Below, piece by piece: positions 23,551-32,328 of a stretch of DNA of 38,435 nt (within the stretch, counting starts at the first letter, position 1; each line of letters starts with the position of its first letter). The stretch is from M55B165 sp964423265. Its GTDB lineage: Bacteria; Actinomycetota; Humimicrobiia; Humimicrobiales; Humimicrobiaceae. The translations under genes were made by a program, and so were the position numbers. The stretch spans positions 1-38,435 of the forward strand of contig CAYREF010000016.1 in NCBI GenBank assembly GCA_964423265.1. The letters run 5' to 3'. The notes under the pieces were generated by a model, which saw only the letters and a program-made list of their open reading frames with translations, had not been told where the DNA came from and searched no databases.

Positions 23551-24463
23551 CAGCTTCTATGGGATAGCCGTTTAAAAAATCCTTATATCCTATCATATTC
23601 TTGCCTGCGGGCTGGAGGACTTTAATAGATAATGACCTTCCATCACCACAGCTTACAAATATACCCTTACTCTTTTCTGCTTCCAATACCGTGCCGCCCA
23701 ATCCCCTATCAGTCTTAATAGGCGCCATGCCGGCTTCCAAAATCTTTATTCTTTTTTTTCCTAGAAACGTAAAGCATCCAGGCTTATAACTAAAGGCCCT
23801 TATTTTATTATAAATTTTTAGGGCATCCTCTTCCCAGTTAATTTTAAGGTCGTCCTTGGTTACCGTTTTTGTATAAGTTGCCCTGCCCTTCTGGGGAAAG
23901 GGCTTGATTTTCTCCTCTTCTAACATATCCAGTGTGGGTAAAAGAAGCGGGCATCCTATGTGGATAATTTTTTCCTCTAGTCTATCCTTGTTCTCATCCC
24001 TGCCTACTCTAAACTTAGCCTGGGTATAAATGGGTCCGGCATCCAACTTTCCTGTAACTTCCATTATGGTTACACCGCTAACTTCTTCCCCGTTAATAAG
24101 GGCAGAAGTAATAGGGGTTGGGCCTCTGTATTTGGGAAGCAGTGAAGGATGTACATTTATATTTTTGCCCGGCTTTATTTTTAAAAATTCTTCAGGCAAT
24201 ATCTTCCCGAAAGAAACCACCAGGGTTAGGTCAAAATCAAGGCCTTTTATTTTCCCCGCTTGGCTGTCTATAGAAGAGGTTTCAATTATTTCCAGCCCTA
24301 ATTCCAAGGCCTTTTTTTTGACCGGATTAGCTAGCTTTTTTTTGCCTCTTCCCTTTTTTTTATCAGGATTGGTTATAACCAGCCGTACCTGATGCCTTGA
24401 ATTTTGCAGGCAGTTTAGGAAAGGGACAGAAAAATTTGAAGCCCCTAAAAAAATAATCTTCAA
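23534..24463 (-). CDS. fmt: Methionyl-tRNA formyltransferase
   Basis: Fmt formylates initiator Met-tRNA with 10-formyltetrahydrofolate. The N-terminal formyltransferase domain has INVHPSLLPKYRGPTPI near residue 100 (Asn-x-His catalytic motif), SGVTIMEVTGKLDAGPI and the C-terminal OB-like domain with IRAFSYKPGCFTFLG. Length is 309 aa. The start is TTG at 24463 with an AAGGG site upstream. def-fmt-rsmB is a conserved trio; def removes the formyl group added here. Confidence 0.97.
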   Translation of the reverse strand: MKIIFLGASNFSVPFLNCLQNSRHQVRLVITNPDKKKGRGKKKLANPVKKKALELGLEIIETSSIDSQAGKIKGLDFDLTLVVSFGKILPEEFLKIKPGKNINVHPSLLPKYRGPTPITSALINGEEVSGVTIMEVTGKLDAGPIYTQAKFRVGRDENKDRLEEKIIHIGCPLLLPTLDMLEEEKIKPFPQKGRATYTKTVTKDDLKINWEEDALKIYNKIRAFSYKPGCFTFLGKKRIKILEAGMAPIKTDRGLGGTVLEAEKSKGIFVSCGDGRSLSIKVLQPAGKNMIGYKDFLNGYPIEAGDRFG

Positions 24464-24476
24464 TTAAACCAACCCT

Positions 24477-24968
24477 TTAACCCATTTCATTAATTCTGGA
24501 TATTACTTCCCTTTTTTTCTTTTTATCTAAACGGTCTATAAATAATATGCCTTCAAGGTGATCTGTCTCATGCTGGAGAATTCTGGCAAGCATTCCTTCT
24601 ACAACCATTTCTGTGTCTTTCCCCTTTATATCCTTAGCCCTCAGCCTGACTTTTTTATACCTTTCCACCTGCTCTCTTATTCCAGGTAGGCTCAGGCAAC
24701 CCTCCTCATCTTCCTCCTTTTCTTCATCCAGCACTTCTATTTCCGGATTTATAAATGCATTGACCTTCTCATCAAAATTTATAATTATTACCTTTTTGGA
24801 CACCCCTATCTGTGGCGCAGCCAGGCCAACCCCCGGCTGATAGCCAGAATCAATAGAATCTTCCATGTCCCTTATTAAAGCCATAAGGTTTTGGTCAATT
24901 TTTTCCACCTTTTTACTTTTCTCCCTGAGTACGGGATCTCCAAAAGTTCTTATTTTTCTCTTTGCCAT
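24477..24968 (-). CDS. def: Peptide deformylase
   Basis: Metallo-hydrolase that removes the N-formyl group from new proteins. The three motifs are present: GVGLAAPQIGV, EEGCLSLPG (metal-binding Cys) and QHETDHLEGILFID (metal-binding His pair and catalytic Glu). The start is ATG at 24968 (163 aa, MAKRKIRTFGDPVLRE) with TAGGAAAG upstream; a longer frame from 25016 would overlap priA and is not supported. It follows priA by 16 bases and precedes fmt by 13. Confidence 0.97.
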   Translation of the reverse strand: MAKRKIRTFGDPVLREKSKKVEKIDQNLMALIRDMEDSIDSGYQPGVGLAAPQIGVSKKVIIINFDEKVNAFINPEIEVLDEEKEEDEEGCLSLPGIREQVERYKKVRLRAKDIKGKDTEMVVEGMLARILQHETDHLEGILFIDRLDKKKKREVISRINEMG

Positions 24969-24984
24969 AATCTTTCCTAAAAAA

Positions 24985-27405
24985 TCATAGTATCCAGATT
25001 GGATCAACATCCACAATCAGCCTATTATCCCTGGCTTTGCCAAAACTTTTTAAAGCATCTGCCAGTTTTTTATTTATCTGGTTAATCTTTTTTGCTTTTA
25101 TCATTAAGTGCCACCGGTAATATTTATTTATTCTTGAAAACGGAGCTGGTGCAGGACCAAGTATCCTATCCCCCATTTTAATTATTTTACTGATTTCTGC
25201 AAATAGATTTTTTATGTCTTTTCTAACCAGATCTTCATCTTTTCCAGAAATAATGATGTTTATTATATTGGAAAAAGGGGGATATCCCAATTCCTCCCTG
25301 TTTTGTAGCTCTTCCCGGTAAAAACTATCATAATTCCCTTCCAGAAAGTTCCTTACGACTCCATGGGTGGGGTTATAGGTCTGGATTATGACTTTTCCTT
25401 GCTTATGTTTCCTTCCAGTCCTGCCTGCAACCTGGTGAATTAGCTGGTAAACCCTTTCATACATATGGAAATCAGGCAATTCCAGCATGTGGTCACAATT
25501 AATAATCCCCACCAAGGTAATATCCTCTATATCCAACCCCTTGGCTACCATTTGAGTGCCAATCAGAATTGCAGAACCTGGTGAGCTAAAGCTTTTCAAT
25601 ATCCTTTCATGGGACTTCCTTTTTGTAGTAGCATCTGAATCCATCCTCAGCACTGGTACTGGTTTAAACCTGAGTTTTAGCTCTTGCTCTACTCTCTGTA
25701 TGCCAAAACCTTTCAAAAAAATATTTTCGCCCCCACACTTTTGGCACTTCCCTAGAAATTTTATTTCCAGCCCGCAGTGGTGGCATACCAGTTTTTTCCC
25801 GGCAAAATGATATTTTAGTGCCAGGTTGCAGGATGGACATTTAGGGACATTACCACAATTATTGCAAACTATAAAATTACTGTAGCCCCTCCGGTTTAAA
25901 AAAATTATGATTTTATTGTTTTTATCTGTTTCCTTTCTTATCTGGGAATGCAACTTATTGCTAATTATAGGGTTGTTTTTAAATCGGTCAATTTCCTTTA
26001 AGTCTACTACTTCCTTTCCTACCTTCTGTTTGGTCTGCGCTTTTACAGGAATACGGAGGATTTGGAAATTACTTGCTTTTTCAGCTCTATACCTGGTTTT
26101 TACCGAAGGTGTTGCACTTCCCATAACTACAGGAATACTTAATATTTCACCTATTTTTAAAGCTACATCCTGGGCATTATACCTTACTGCCGAATTCTCC
26201 TTATAAGAGGGGTCATGCTCCTCGTCAATAACAATTAAGCCCAACTTTCTTAAGGGCGTAAAAAGTGCTGAGCGGGTGCCTATAATTATCCCATACCTAT
26301 TTTCCTGTATTTCAAGCCACCTTTCATATCTTTCTGAGCTGTTCATGTTAGAATGAAAAACCGCTACCGCATCCCCAAATATATTTTTAAACCTTCCATA
26401 AAGCTGGGGGATTAAAGATATTTCAGGAGCCAGCACCAGGCAGGTATTTTCCTTTTTTAATGCTTTTTTACAAATCTCTGCATAAACTTCAGTTTTTCCG
26501 CTTCCTGTAACACCCTGGATCAAAAAGTTGGAATTCTTACCCAAGCCTTTTCCAACTTTTTCCACGCACTTTTTCTGGTATTGGTTCAGTACAATTCCCG
26601 GTTTTGGTTTTATGTCCAGGTCATATTTGAAGTTTCTACTGACTCTTTCAGTACTTTTGGACAATATTTTTTTATTTACCAGGGAATTCAAGCTTGCATA
26701 ACTTGCACCGGTTTCCCTTATTAGTTTTTCCTGTAGCGTTTTCCCTTCCTTTAAAAGGTAATCTATCACCTTTTTTTGCCTATAGCTTTTTTCCCAATTT
26801 ATGCTTTCTTTTTTACTTAGATACTCCTGCTTATTTAAGCTTATAAAGTTTTTGTACTTCAGTTTGGCTTTAGGCTCTTCTAAAATATAGTCGGAAGTTA
26901 TTGCTTCTTTTTGGGCAAGCCTTTTTAGGGCTTTCTCCGCCTGGAGGTTTTTGACCCTTTTTGGATATATAAGGGGGCCACAGATTAACTGCCCCGCTCC
27001 GGCTTTTTCCAGTTCTGCCTCTACAGCTTGCCTATTTTTTATCCTCCAAACCTTTATACTCTTTACTTTTCTTCCCGGCGGCATAAAAAGCTTAAATGCA
27101 CTTCCTATAGGATGTATGTAGTAAGAACTTAGCCAGTTTATAAGTTTTAATTTATTTGAGTCAAAAAGAGGTTTATCGCTTAATATTTTTTTTATAGGCT
27201 TTAGCTTTTTTTCAGGAAGGGAGGTTTTCCCTTTTAACCCTACTATATACCCTATTTCATGCCTTGATCTGAAAGGCACTAAAACTGCATACCCAATACC
27301 GGCCTGACTGCAGAGCTCAGTAGGGATTATGTAATCAAAGGCATGATCTATCTCATATGTCCTTATATCTAATATAACTTCAGCATATTTGCTTTTGTCA
27401 TTCAT
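24985..27405 (-). CDS. priA: Primosomal protein N' (replication restart helicase)
   Basis: PriA recognises stalled forks and reloads the replisome. The 806-residue protein has the N-terminal 3'-DNA-binding and winged-helix regions, the helicase core with Walker A GVTGSGKTEVY (about 299-309), the DEEHD box, GSATPS, and the zinc region CNNCGNVPKCPSC ... CHHCGLEI ... CQKCGGEN. Later helicase motifs (IGTQMVAKGLDIEDI, HQVAGRTGRKHKQG) and the C-terminal domain are complete. Some actinobacterial PriA proteins have lost ATPase motifs, but here they are intact. It follows metK by seven bases and lacks an obvious Shine-Dalgarno site. Confidence 0.97.
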   Translation of the reverse strand: MNDKSKYAEVILDIRTYEIDHAFDYIIPTELCSQAGIGYAVLVPFRSRHEIGYIVGLKGKTSLPEKKLKPIKKILSDKPLFDSNKLKLINWLSSYYIHPIGSAFKLFMPPGRKVKSIKVWRIKNRQAVEAELEKAGAGQLICGPLIYPKRVKNLQAEKALKRLAQKEAITSDYILEEPKAKLKYKNFISLNKQEYLSKKESINWEKSYRQKKVIDYLLKEGKTLQEKLIRETGASYASLNSLVNKKILSKSTERVSRNFKYDLDIKPKPGIVLNQYQKKCVEKVGKGLGKNSNFLIQGVTGSGKTEVYAEICKKALKKENTCLVLAPEISLIPQLYGRFKNIFGDAVAVFHSNMNSSERYERWLEIQENRYGIIIGTRSALFTPLRKLGLIVIDEEHDPSYKENSAVRYNAQDVALKIGEILSIPVVMGSATPSVKTRYRAEKASNFQILRIPVKAQTKQKVGKEVVDLKEIDRFKNNPIISNKLHSQIRKETDKNNKIIIFLNRRGYSNFIVCNNCGNVPKCPSCNLALKYHFAGKKLVCHHCGLEIKFLGKCQKCGGENIFLKGFGIQRVEQELKLRFKPVPVLRMDSDATTKRKSHERILKSFSSPGSAILIGTQMVAKGLDIEDITLVGIINCDHMLELPDFHMYERVYQLIHQVAGRTGRKHKQGKVIIQTYNPTHGVVRNFLEGNYDSFYREELQNREELGYPPFSNIINIIISGKDEDLVRKDIKNLFAEISKIIKMGDRILGPAPAPFSRINKYYRWHLMIKAKKINQINKKLADALKSFGKARDNRLIVDVDPIWIL

Positions 27406-27412
27406 GTAAAAG

Positions 27413-28618
27413 CTATTTTAACCCAAGCATATCTTTTATTTGATCCACTTTATCTAATTTTTCCCAGGTAAAGTCACGGTCATGTCTCCCAAAATGCCCG
27501 TATGCTGCAGTTTTCTTATAAATTGGTCTAAGTAAATTTAGGTCTCTTACTATTGCTCCCGGCCTTAAGTCAAATATTTCTTTAATAGCTTTCTCAATTT
27601 TTGCTAAGTCAACTTTTTCTGTTCCAAAAGTATCTACCATAATTGAGACAGGATGGGAAACTCCTATTGCATAGGCAACTTCTATTTCCAGCCTATCTGC
27701 AACCCCGGCTGCTACTAAATTCTTTGCTACATACCTTGCGGCATAAGTAGCGGAACGGTCTACCTTAGAAGGGTCTTTTCCTGAAAAACAACCGCCGCCG
27801 TGCCTTGCCACCCCACCGTAAGTGTCAACAATTATTTTTCTTCCCGTTACCCCTGTATCCCCCATGGGACCTCCAATGGTAAACTCCCCGGTGGGATTTA
27901 CATAAATTTTTATGTCTTTTTTCATCAGTTCATCAGGAATAATTGGCTTTATTACAAATTCTTTAAAATCAGGTAGAATTTGGGTATCTATATCTATATT
28001 GGGTGCATGCTGGGAAGAAAGCACTATAGTTTCCACGCTGACCGGTTTGTCGTTTTCATACCTTACCGTAACTTGCGACTTTCCATCTGGCCTCAAGTAT
28101 GGCAAAATACCCGCCTTTCTTACCTCTGATAACCTATGGGCCAGCCGGTGTGCGAGCGAGATAGGCAAAGGCATATATTCCGGGGTTTCATTACAGGCAT
28201 AGCCAAACATCATTCCCTGGTCACCAGCCCCCTGATAATCTATTTCATCTTCATAGTCATTTCCAAGCCTGGCCTCAAATGATTTATTTACCCCCTGGGC
28301 AATATTTGGGGATTGCTTGCCGATAGAAACCACCACGCCGCAGGTCTCATGGTCAAAACCATATTTAGCCCTGGTATAGCCTATCTCCTTTACCGTATTT
28401 CTAACTATATTCGGTATTTCCACATAAGTCTCTGTGGTTACTTCCCCAGCAACCATTACCAAACCTGTCTTCAGCATTGTTTCTATAGCTGTCCTACATT
28501 TTGGGTCATCTGCAATTATAGCGTCCAGTATTGCATCAGATACCTGATCTGCCATTTTATCAGGATGACCTTCAGTTACAGATTCAGAAGTAAAAAGATA
28601 ATTACCCTTTTTTGACAT
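27413..28618 (-). CDS. metK: S-adenosylmethionine synthetase
   Basis: MetK makes S-adenosylmethionine from methionine and ATP. The 401-residue protein has SVTEGHPDKMADQVSDAI near the N-terminus, GAGDQGMMFGYA near 129, GGPMGDTGVTGRKIIVDTYGG and GGGCFSGKDPSKVDRSA near 280. AGGGG precedes the ATG. It is 13 bases after coaBC and has no SAM riboswitch; there is no room for one. It supplies the cofactor used by the methyltransferases trmD, rsmD and rsmB elsewhere in the window. Confidence 0.98.
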   Translation of the reverse strand: MSKKGNYLFTSESVTEGHPDKMADQVSDAILDAIIADDPKCRTAIETMLKTGLVMVAGEVTTETYVEIPNIVRNTVKEIGYTRAKYGFDHETCGVVVSIGKQSPNIAQGVNKSFEARLGNDYEDEIDYQGAGDQGMMFGYACNETPEYMPLPISLAHRLAHRLSEVRKAGILPYLRPDGKSQVTVRYENDKPVSVETIVLSSQHAPNIDIDTQILPDFKEFVIKPIIPDELMKKDIKIYVNPTGEFTIGGPMGDTGVTGRKIIVDTYGGVARHGGGCFSGKDPSKVDRSATYAARYVAKNLVAAGVADRLEIEVAYAIGVSHPVSIMVDTFGTEKVDLAKIEKAIKEIFDLRPGAIVRDLNLLRPIYKKTAAYGHFGRHDRDFTWEKLDKVDQIKDMLGLK

Positions 28619-28631
28619 ATCTTGCCCCTAA

Positions 28632-29840
28632 CTAATCCATTAAATTATTAATTATTTCATTAAATATTTCTCTTGCTATTATTCTCTTTTTGGCTTTCCC
28701 TATTTTTTTCTGTTCCATTTTCTGGTTGATTAAAACTACTTCATTAAAGTCACTGTCCAGCCCTATGTCTTCCCTGGAAATATTGTTGGCAACTAAAAGG
28801 TCGATATTTTTCCCTTTTATTTTTTCATGTGCACTTGAAATTTCTTCTCCTGCCTCCGCCGCAAAGCCCACCAGTATCTGGTTTTCTTCTTTCTTAGCCT
28901 GCAACATTTCCAAAATATTTTCATTTATTTTAAACTTTAATTTCGATAATATATCATTTTTTTTCTTTAACTTGTAGTTATATCTAAAAACAGGCACCAT
29001 ATCACTAACCGCGGCTGCCATTATAATTATATCCGAAGAACTGTAGTGTGAGAGCAAGCCCTCTTTCATCTCCTGGCTACTTTCAACATAAACAGGCTTG
29101 ACCCCGAAAGGGGCCATTCCCTTTTTTGTGGTTACCAGAACCACCTCGCCTCCTCTAAATGCAGCTTCTTCTGCTAGTGCATGGCCCATCTTTCCGCTTG
29201 AAGCGTTGGATATAAATCTTACCTTGTCTATGTATTCCCTGGTTCCCCCAGCCGATACTAATATTTTTTTGCCTTTCAGGCTCTCATCTAATTTTAAAGC
29301 CTCCAGGCATTTTTCAATAATTTTTTCCTCATGTTCAAGGTTGCCGTTGCCCTCTTCACCGCATGCCAGCCTGCCCTCTTTTGTACCCATGATATAAAAC
29401 CTTCCCGAATCAGCCAATTTCTGTATATTTTCCCGGGTAAAGCTGTTTAGGTACATGCTTTCATTCATTGCTGGAGCTATAACTGTAGGGCAATTTGCTG
29501 AAAGCACGGTAGTGCTCAAAAAGTTGTCGGCAATTCCATTGGCAATTTTTGCAATAGTGTTAGCAGTTGCCGGTGCAATCAGGATAACATCAGCGCTATG
29601 GGCAAGCGATATATGGTAAGCCCTCCCCTTGTTTTTAAAAGGTTCAATGATGGTTTTGTTGCCGCTAATTGTACTTAAGCTTAAAGGGTTTATAAAGTTA
29701 GTGGCATTAGGGGTCATGACCGGAAAAACATTAGCTTTCCTTTTTACCAGGCTGCTGCAAATGCTGCAGGCCTTATAGGCAGCTATTGATCCAGTAACCG
29801 CTAATATAATATTCTTGTTGCTAAAATTTGAACCGGCCAA
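28632..29840 (-). CDS. coaBC: Bifunctional phosphopantothenoylcysteine decarboxylase/synthetase
   Basis: CoaBC joins phosphopantothenate to cysteine and decarboxylates the product in CoA synthesis. The N-terminal flavin CoaC domain (about 1-185) has TGSIAAYKA, ISLAHSADVILIAPATANTIAKIA (catalytic His) and NCPTVIAPAMNESMY (Cys). The C-terminal CoaB domain has LVSAGGTREYIDKVRFISNASSGKMG and VGFAAEAGE. Length is 402 aa. The start is TTG at 29840, two bases after the rpoZ stop, with a weak AGGCAGAT site, and gives a normal N-terminus. coaD further along the window performs the next step. Confidence 0.97.
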   Translation of the reverse strand: MAGSNFSNKNIILAVTGSIAAYKACSICSSLVKRKANVFPVMTPNATNFINPLSLSTISGNKTIIEPFKNKGRAYHISLAHSADVILIAPATANTIAKIANGIADNFLSTTVLSANCPTVIAPAMNESMYLNSFTRENIQKLADSGRFYIMGTKEGRLACGEEGNGNLEHEEKIIEKCLEALKLDESLKGKKILVSAGGTREYIDKVRFISNASSGKMGHALAEEAAFRGGEVVLVTTKKGMAPFGVKPVYVESSQEMKEGLLSHYSSSDIIIMAAAVSDMVPVFRYNYKLKKKNDILSKLKFKINENILEMLQAKKEENQILVGFAAEAGEEISSAHEKIKGKNIDLLVANNISREDIGLDSDFNEVVLINQKMEQKKIGKAKKRIIAREIFNEIINNLMD

Positions 29841-29842
29841 TT

Positions 29843-30076
29843 CTATCTGCCTGCTTTAATATAACTTACTTTTCCTTCCCTTATTTCATGCAGAGCTATC
29901 TCTAAAGGGTCATGGGATTCGATATCTACCAAGGGCGGAACTACATTTATTCTTTCCATATTTCTCTTAGCCGAGAGGTAATCTCCCAATTCCCGCGCTC
30001 TTTTTGCCACCGCTATACATAATGTATATTTATTGTCTATTTTTTTAATATAAGTATCTATATACGGTATTTCCAT
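29843..30076 (-). CDS. rpoZ: RNA polymerase omega subunit
   Basis: Omega helps assemble and stabilise RNA polymerase. The 77-residue protein has the ALAxxxRARELGDY-like core (CIAVAKRARELGDYLSAKRN) and the C-terminal DPLEIALHEIREGKVSY. The ATG at 30076 shares one base with the gmk stop (TGATG), so translation is coupled; a TTG at 30082 four bases after AAGGAGG is an alternative that adds two residues. gmk-rpoZ-coaBC is a conserved set. Confidence 0.95.
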   Translation of the reverse strand: MEIPYIDTYIKKIDNKYTLCIAVAKRARELGDYLSAKRNMERINVVPPLVDIESHDPLEIALHEIREGKVSYIKAGR

Positions 30077-30642
30077 CAGCAATCAGCCTCCTTTTTTAAT
30101 ACTTTCTCTAAATTCAACAAAGATTCATTATAATTGTTATTTACAATTATGCAATCATAGTATTTTTGGTGCCTTGTTTCTTCTTCGGCAATTTCAAGCC
30201 TTCTTTCTATTTCCTCTTCTTTATCAGTTTCCCTGGCGAGCAGTCTTTTTTTTAATTCTTCCAGGTTGTAAGTCCTTATAAATATCATGTAGGAATCCTT
30301 GATTTTTTCCTTTACCTGCATTGCCCCCTTTACTTCAATTTCCAGTATGACATTTTTACCCTTTTCTAAATTATTAAACACAAAATCTTTGGGGGTTCCG
30401 TATAAATAACCACAATATTCTGCCCATTCCAGAAGTTTCTTATTTTCTACCATTGCCCTGAAATCTTTTTCACTTATAAACCTGTAATGCTTTTTTTCCA
30501 TTTCATTTTTTCTCATGGGCCGGGTGGTAACAGAGAGAGACTTGACAAAATTGTCCAGTTTTTCTAAGGCATTATTAATTAAAGTGCTTTTCCCTGCCCC
30601 TGAAGGTCCTGAAATGATAAATAGTCTTCCCTTTTTTTTCAT
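30076..30642 (-). CDS. gmk: Guanylate kinase
   Basis: Gmk converts GMP to GDP. The 188-residue protein shows Walker A GPSGAGKSTL (13-22), SVTTRPMRKNE (GMP-binding), ILEIEVKGAMQVKEK and the lid region RLLARETDKEEEIERRL. It overlaps the mihF stop by four bases and has a short AGGA site. The mihF-gmk pair is an actinobacterial hallmark. Confidence 0.98.
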   Translation of the reverse strand: MKKKGRLFIISGPSGAGKSTLINNALEKLDNFVKSLSVTTRPMRKNEMEKKHYRFISEKDFRAMVENKKLLEWAEYCGYLYGTPKDFVFNNLEKGKNVILEIEVKGAMQVKEKIKDSYMIFIRTYNLEELKKRLLARETDKEEEIERRLEIAEEETRHQKYYDCIIVNNNYNESLLNLEKVLKKEADC

Positions 30643-30965
30643 ATTCCTATATTAAAATAATCATAAAATCTTTTCTGCTGGTTTTTGCCCAAGCCATTGA
30701 CTTTTTTACTTGTGTTTATATTTAGCTTGTTTTCCAAAACCTGTTTTGCCCTTACCTTTCCCATATCCGGAAGCGCGCTTATGAGGTCTATTACTTTCAT
30801 ATTTGCAATATATTCATTGAACAATTTTTTGTCAGCAAACAGGGCAGAAAGGTCAGCCTCCCTGCTTTTTAATGATTTTTTTATAGAGGCTCTTTTCTTC
30901 CTGACCCTTTTTGATTTGAGCCAACCTTTTTGCCGGTCCCCTTTGCTTAAATTATTAACAGGCAT
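30639..30965 (-). CDS. mihF: Actinobacterial integration host factor (mIHF)
   Basis: mIHF is an actinobacterial nucleoid protein unrelated to the HU/IHF fold; it bends and compacts DNA and was found as a host factor for mycobacteriophage L5 integration. The 108-residue protein has a basic helical N-terminus (GWLKSKRVRKKRASIKK, about 14-30) and the C-terminal helix-two-turn-helix region with KVIDLISALPDMGKVRAKQVLENKLNI-type pattern and KVNGLGKNQQKRF (about 88-100), matching the GVGKVRA and GLGxNQR signatures of the family. GAGGAG precedes the ATG. Its place just before gmk is the one seen across actinobacteria, and it is the strongest taxonomic marker in the window. Confidence 0.93.
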   Translation of the reverse strand: MPVNNLSKGDRQKGWLKSKRVRKKRASIKKSLKSREADLSALFADKKLFNEYIANMKVIDLISALPDMGKVRAKQVLENKLNINTSKKVNGLGKNQQKRFYDYFNIGI

Positions 30966-31005
30966 TTAAAAACTCCTCATGGAAAAATATAAAAGATAAA
31001 ATTTG

Positions 31006-31605
31006 TTACTTTTTGCTCCCAGGATAGTCTATCTCTACATTATCTTTGCATAGTTTGCATTCTGAAGGATGGTATTTGTCTATCTGCAGTTTAATTAGTG
31101 GAATATAAGGGATTTTAAAATCAATTCCTTCTGAGCGGTCAACTATGCTAACAATCCCCCTTATATCTGCCCCCAGGCTTTTACATATGTCTATAACTTC
31201 CTTTACCGATCCGCCAGTAGTTATTACATCCTCAGCTATTATTATTTCTTCGCCTTCCTTTAAGCTAAACCCCCTGCGGAGTTCCATTTTTTCTGTCTTT
31301 CTTTCGGTAAATATCATCCTTTTACCCATTACATCCGCCAGCATATAGCCATACAGTATTCCTCCCATTGCCGGGGATACCACTGTTTTTATGCTCCCTC
31401 CATTTATAGTCTTTAATAACATATTTTTTGTTTCATTTGAAATTTTTCTGGTGAGTTCCGGGAATTGCAGAAGCTTTGCACATTGCAGGTAATAACCACT
31501 GTGGTATCCGGAACTTAACTTAAAATGTCCCTTCATTATGGCCCCGGTCTCCCTTAACATCTCCAAGATATCAATATTTTTGTTTTCCTCCACCACTTTC
31601 AGCAT
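31006..31605 (-). CDS. pyrE: Orotate phosphoribosyltransferase
   Basis: PyrE joins orotate to PRPP, giving orotidine monophosphate. The 199-residue protein has HFKLSSGYHSGYYLQ near the N-terminus, the VSPAMGGILYGY loop and the PRPP-binding IIAEDVITTGGSVKE (about 121-135). The tail carries a Cys-x2-Cys pair (CKLC), seen in some longer PyrE proteins. The ATG follows the pyrF stop directly, with AGGAACC as ribosome-binding site. It ends the pyrimidine unit; mihF begins 40 bases later. Confidence 0.97.
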   Translation of the reverse strand: MLKVVEENKNIDILEMLRETGAIMKGHFKLSSGYHSGYYLQCAKLLQFPELTRKISNETKNMLLKTINGGSIKTVVSPAMGGILYGYMLADVMGKRMIFTERKTEKMELRRGFSLKEGEEIIIAEDVITTGGSVKEVIDICKSLGADIRGIVSIVDRSEGIDFKIPYIPLIKLQIDKYHPSECKLCKDNVEIDYPGSKK

Positions 31606-32328
31606 TTACAGGTTCCTTTCTATTTCCTGATAGAATAAGCTAATTGCTTTTTCTATATTATCTTTTTGGGTTATGGATCTGCCAACAATTAAAAAGTCCG
31701 CCCCATCTGAAATGGCTTTTCCCGGAGCATTAAACCTTTTCTGGTCCCCACTGTTATCCTGACTGAGCCTTATACCAGGAGTTGCAATAAAAAAATCCTT
31801 ACCGAATTTTTTCCTGATTTCTGCAACTTCATTTGGCGAACAGATAACCCCGTCTATTCCAGACTTTAGCCCAATTTTAACCAACCTCAGCACCGTATGC
31901 AAATAATTTTCCTTAAATCCTACCGCTTGTAGGTCACTATCATCAAGGCTGGTCAAAACGGTTACCCCGAAAAGAAGCGGCCGGTCAACCAGCTTCTGTT
32001 TAGAAATTTTTTCCAGCTCTCTATTAGCAGCTTCCAGCATGTCTTTACCACCCAGGGTGTGCATAGTTATTCCAAAAACACCCCTGGAACCTATAGCTTT
32101 AGCAGCGCCTGATATAGTATTAGGGATATCAAGCAGCTTTGCATCAAGCATAACCTTATACCCAAAGCCCTTCACCATGTCTATAACACCCAATCCCTGA
32201 CTATAGATTAATTCCAGGCCCAGCTTTAATGTGCTTACCCTATTGTCTATTTTTTTGCACAGCTTTTTTAGCTCATCAATCCTGTTTACATCAATACTTA
32301 CAATTAGCCTATCTTCTATTTTTAGCAT
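31606..32328 (-). CDS. pyrF: Orotidine 5'-phosphate decarboxylase
   Basis: PyrF decarboxylates OMP to UMP. The 240-residue barrel protein has LIVSIDVN at strand 1, KLGLELIYSQG, and the catalytic VMLDAKLLDIPNT (the usual family form is DxKxxDIPNT) near residue 60. The phosphate-binding C-terminal part has TPGIRL, GADFLIVGRSITQ. It overlaps pyrD by 20 bases and has GGAAGAG upstream. This is the group I type, not the longer actinobacterial/MfnD-like variant of some Actinomycetota. Confidence 0.96.
   Translation of the reverse strand: MLKIEDRLIVSIDVNRIDELKKLCKKIDNRVSTLKLGLELIYSQGLGVIDMVKGFGYKVMLDAKLLDIPNTISGAAKAIGSRGVFGITMHTLGGKDMLEAANRELEKISKQKLVDRPLLFGVTVLTSLDDSDLQAVGFKENYLHTVLRLVKIGLKSGIDGVICSPNEVAEIRKKFGKDFFIATPGIRLSQDNSGDQKRFNAPGKAISDGADFLIVGRSITQKDNIEKAISLFYQEIERNL

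Noticed and set aside
28300..28640. SAM riboswitch for metK
   Set aside because: metK starts 13 bases after coaBC with no leader; no such structure fits.
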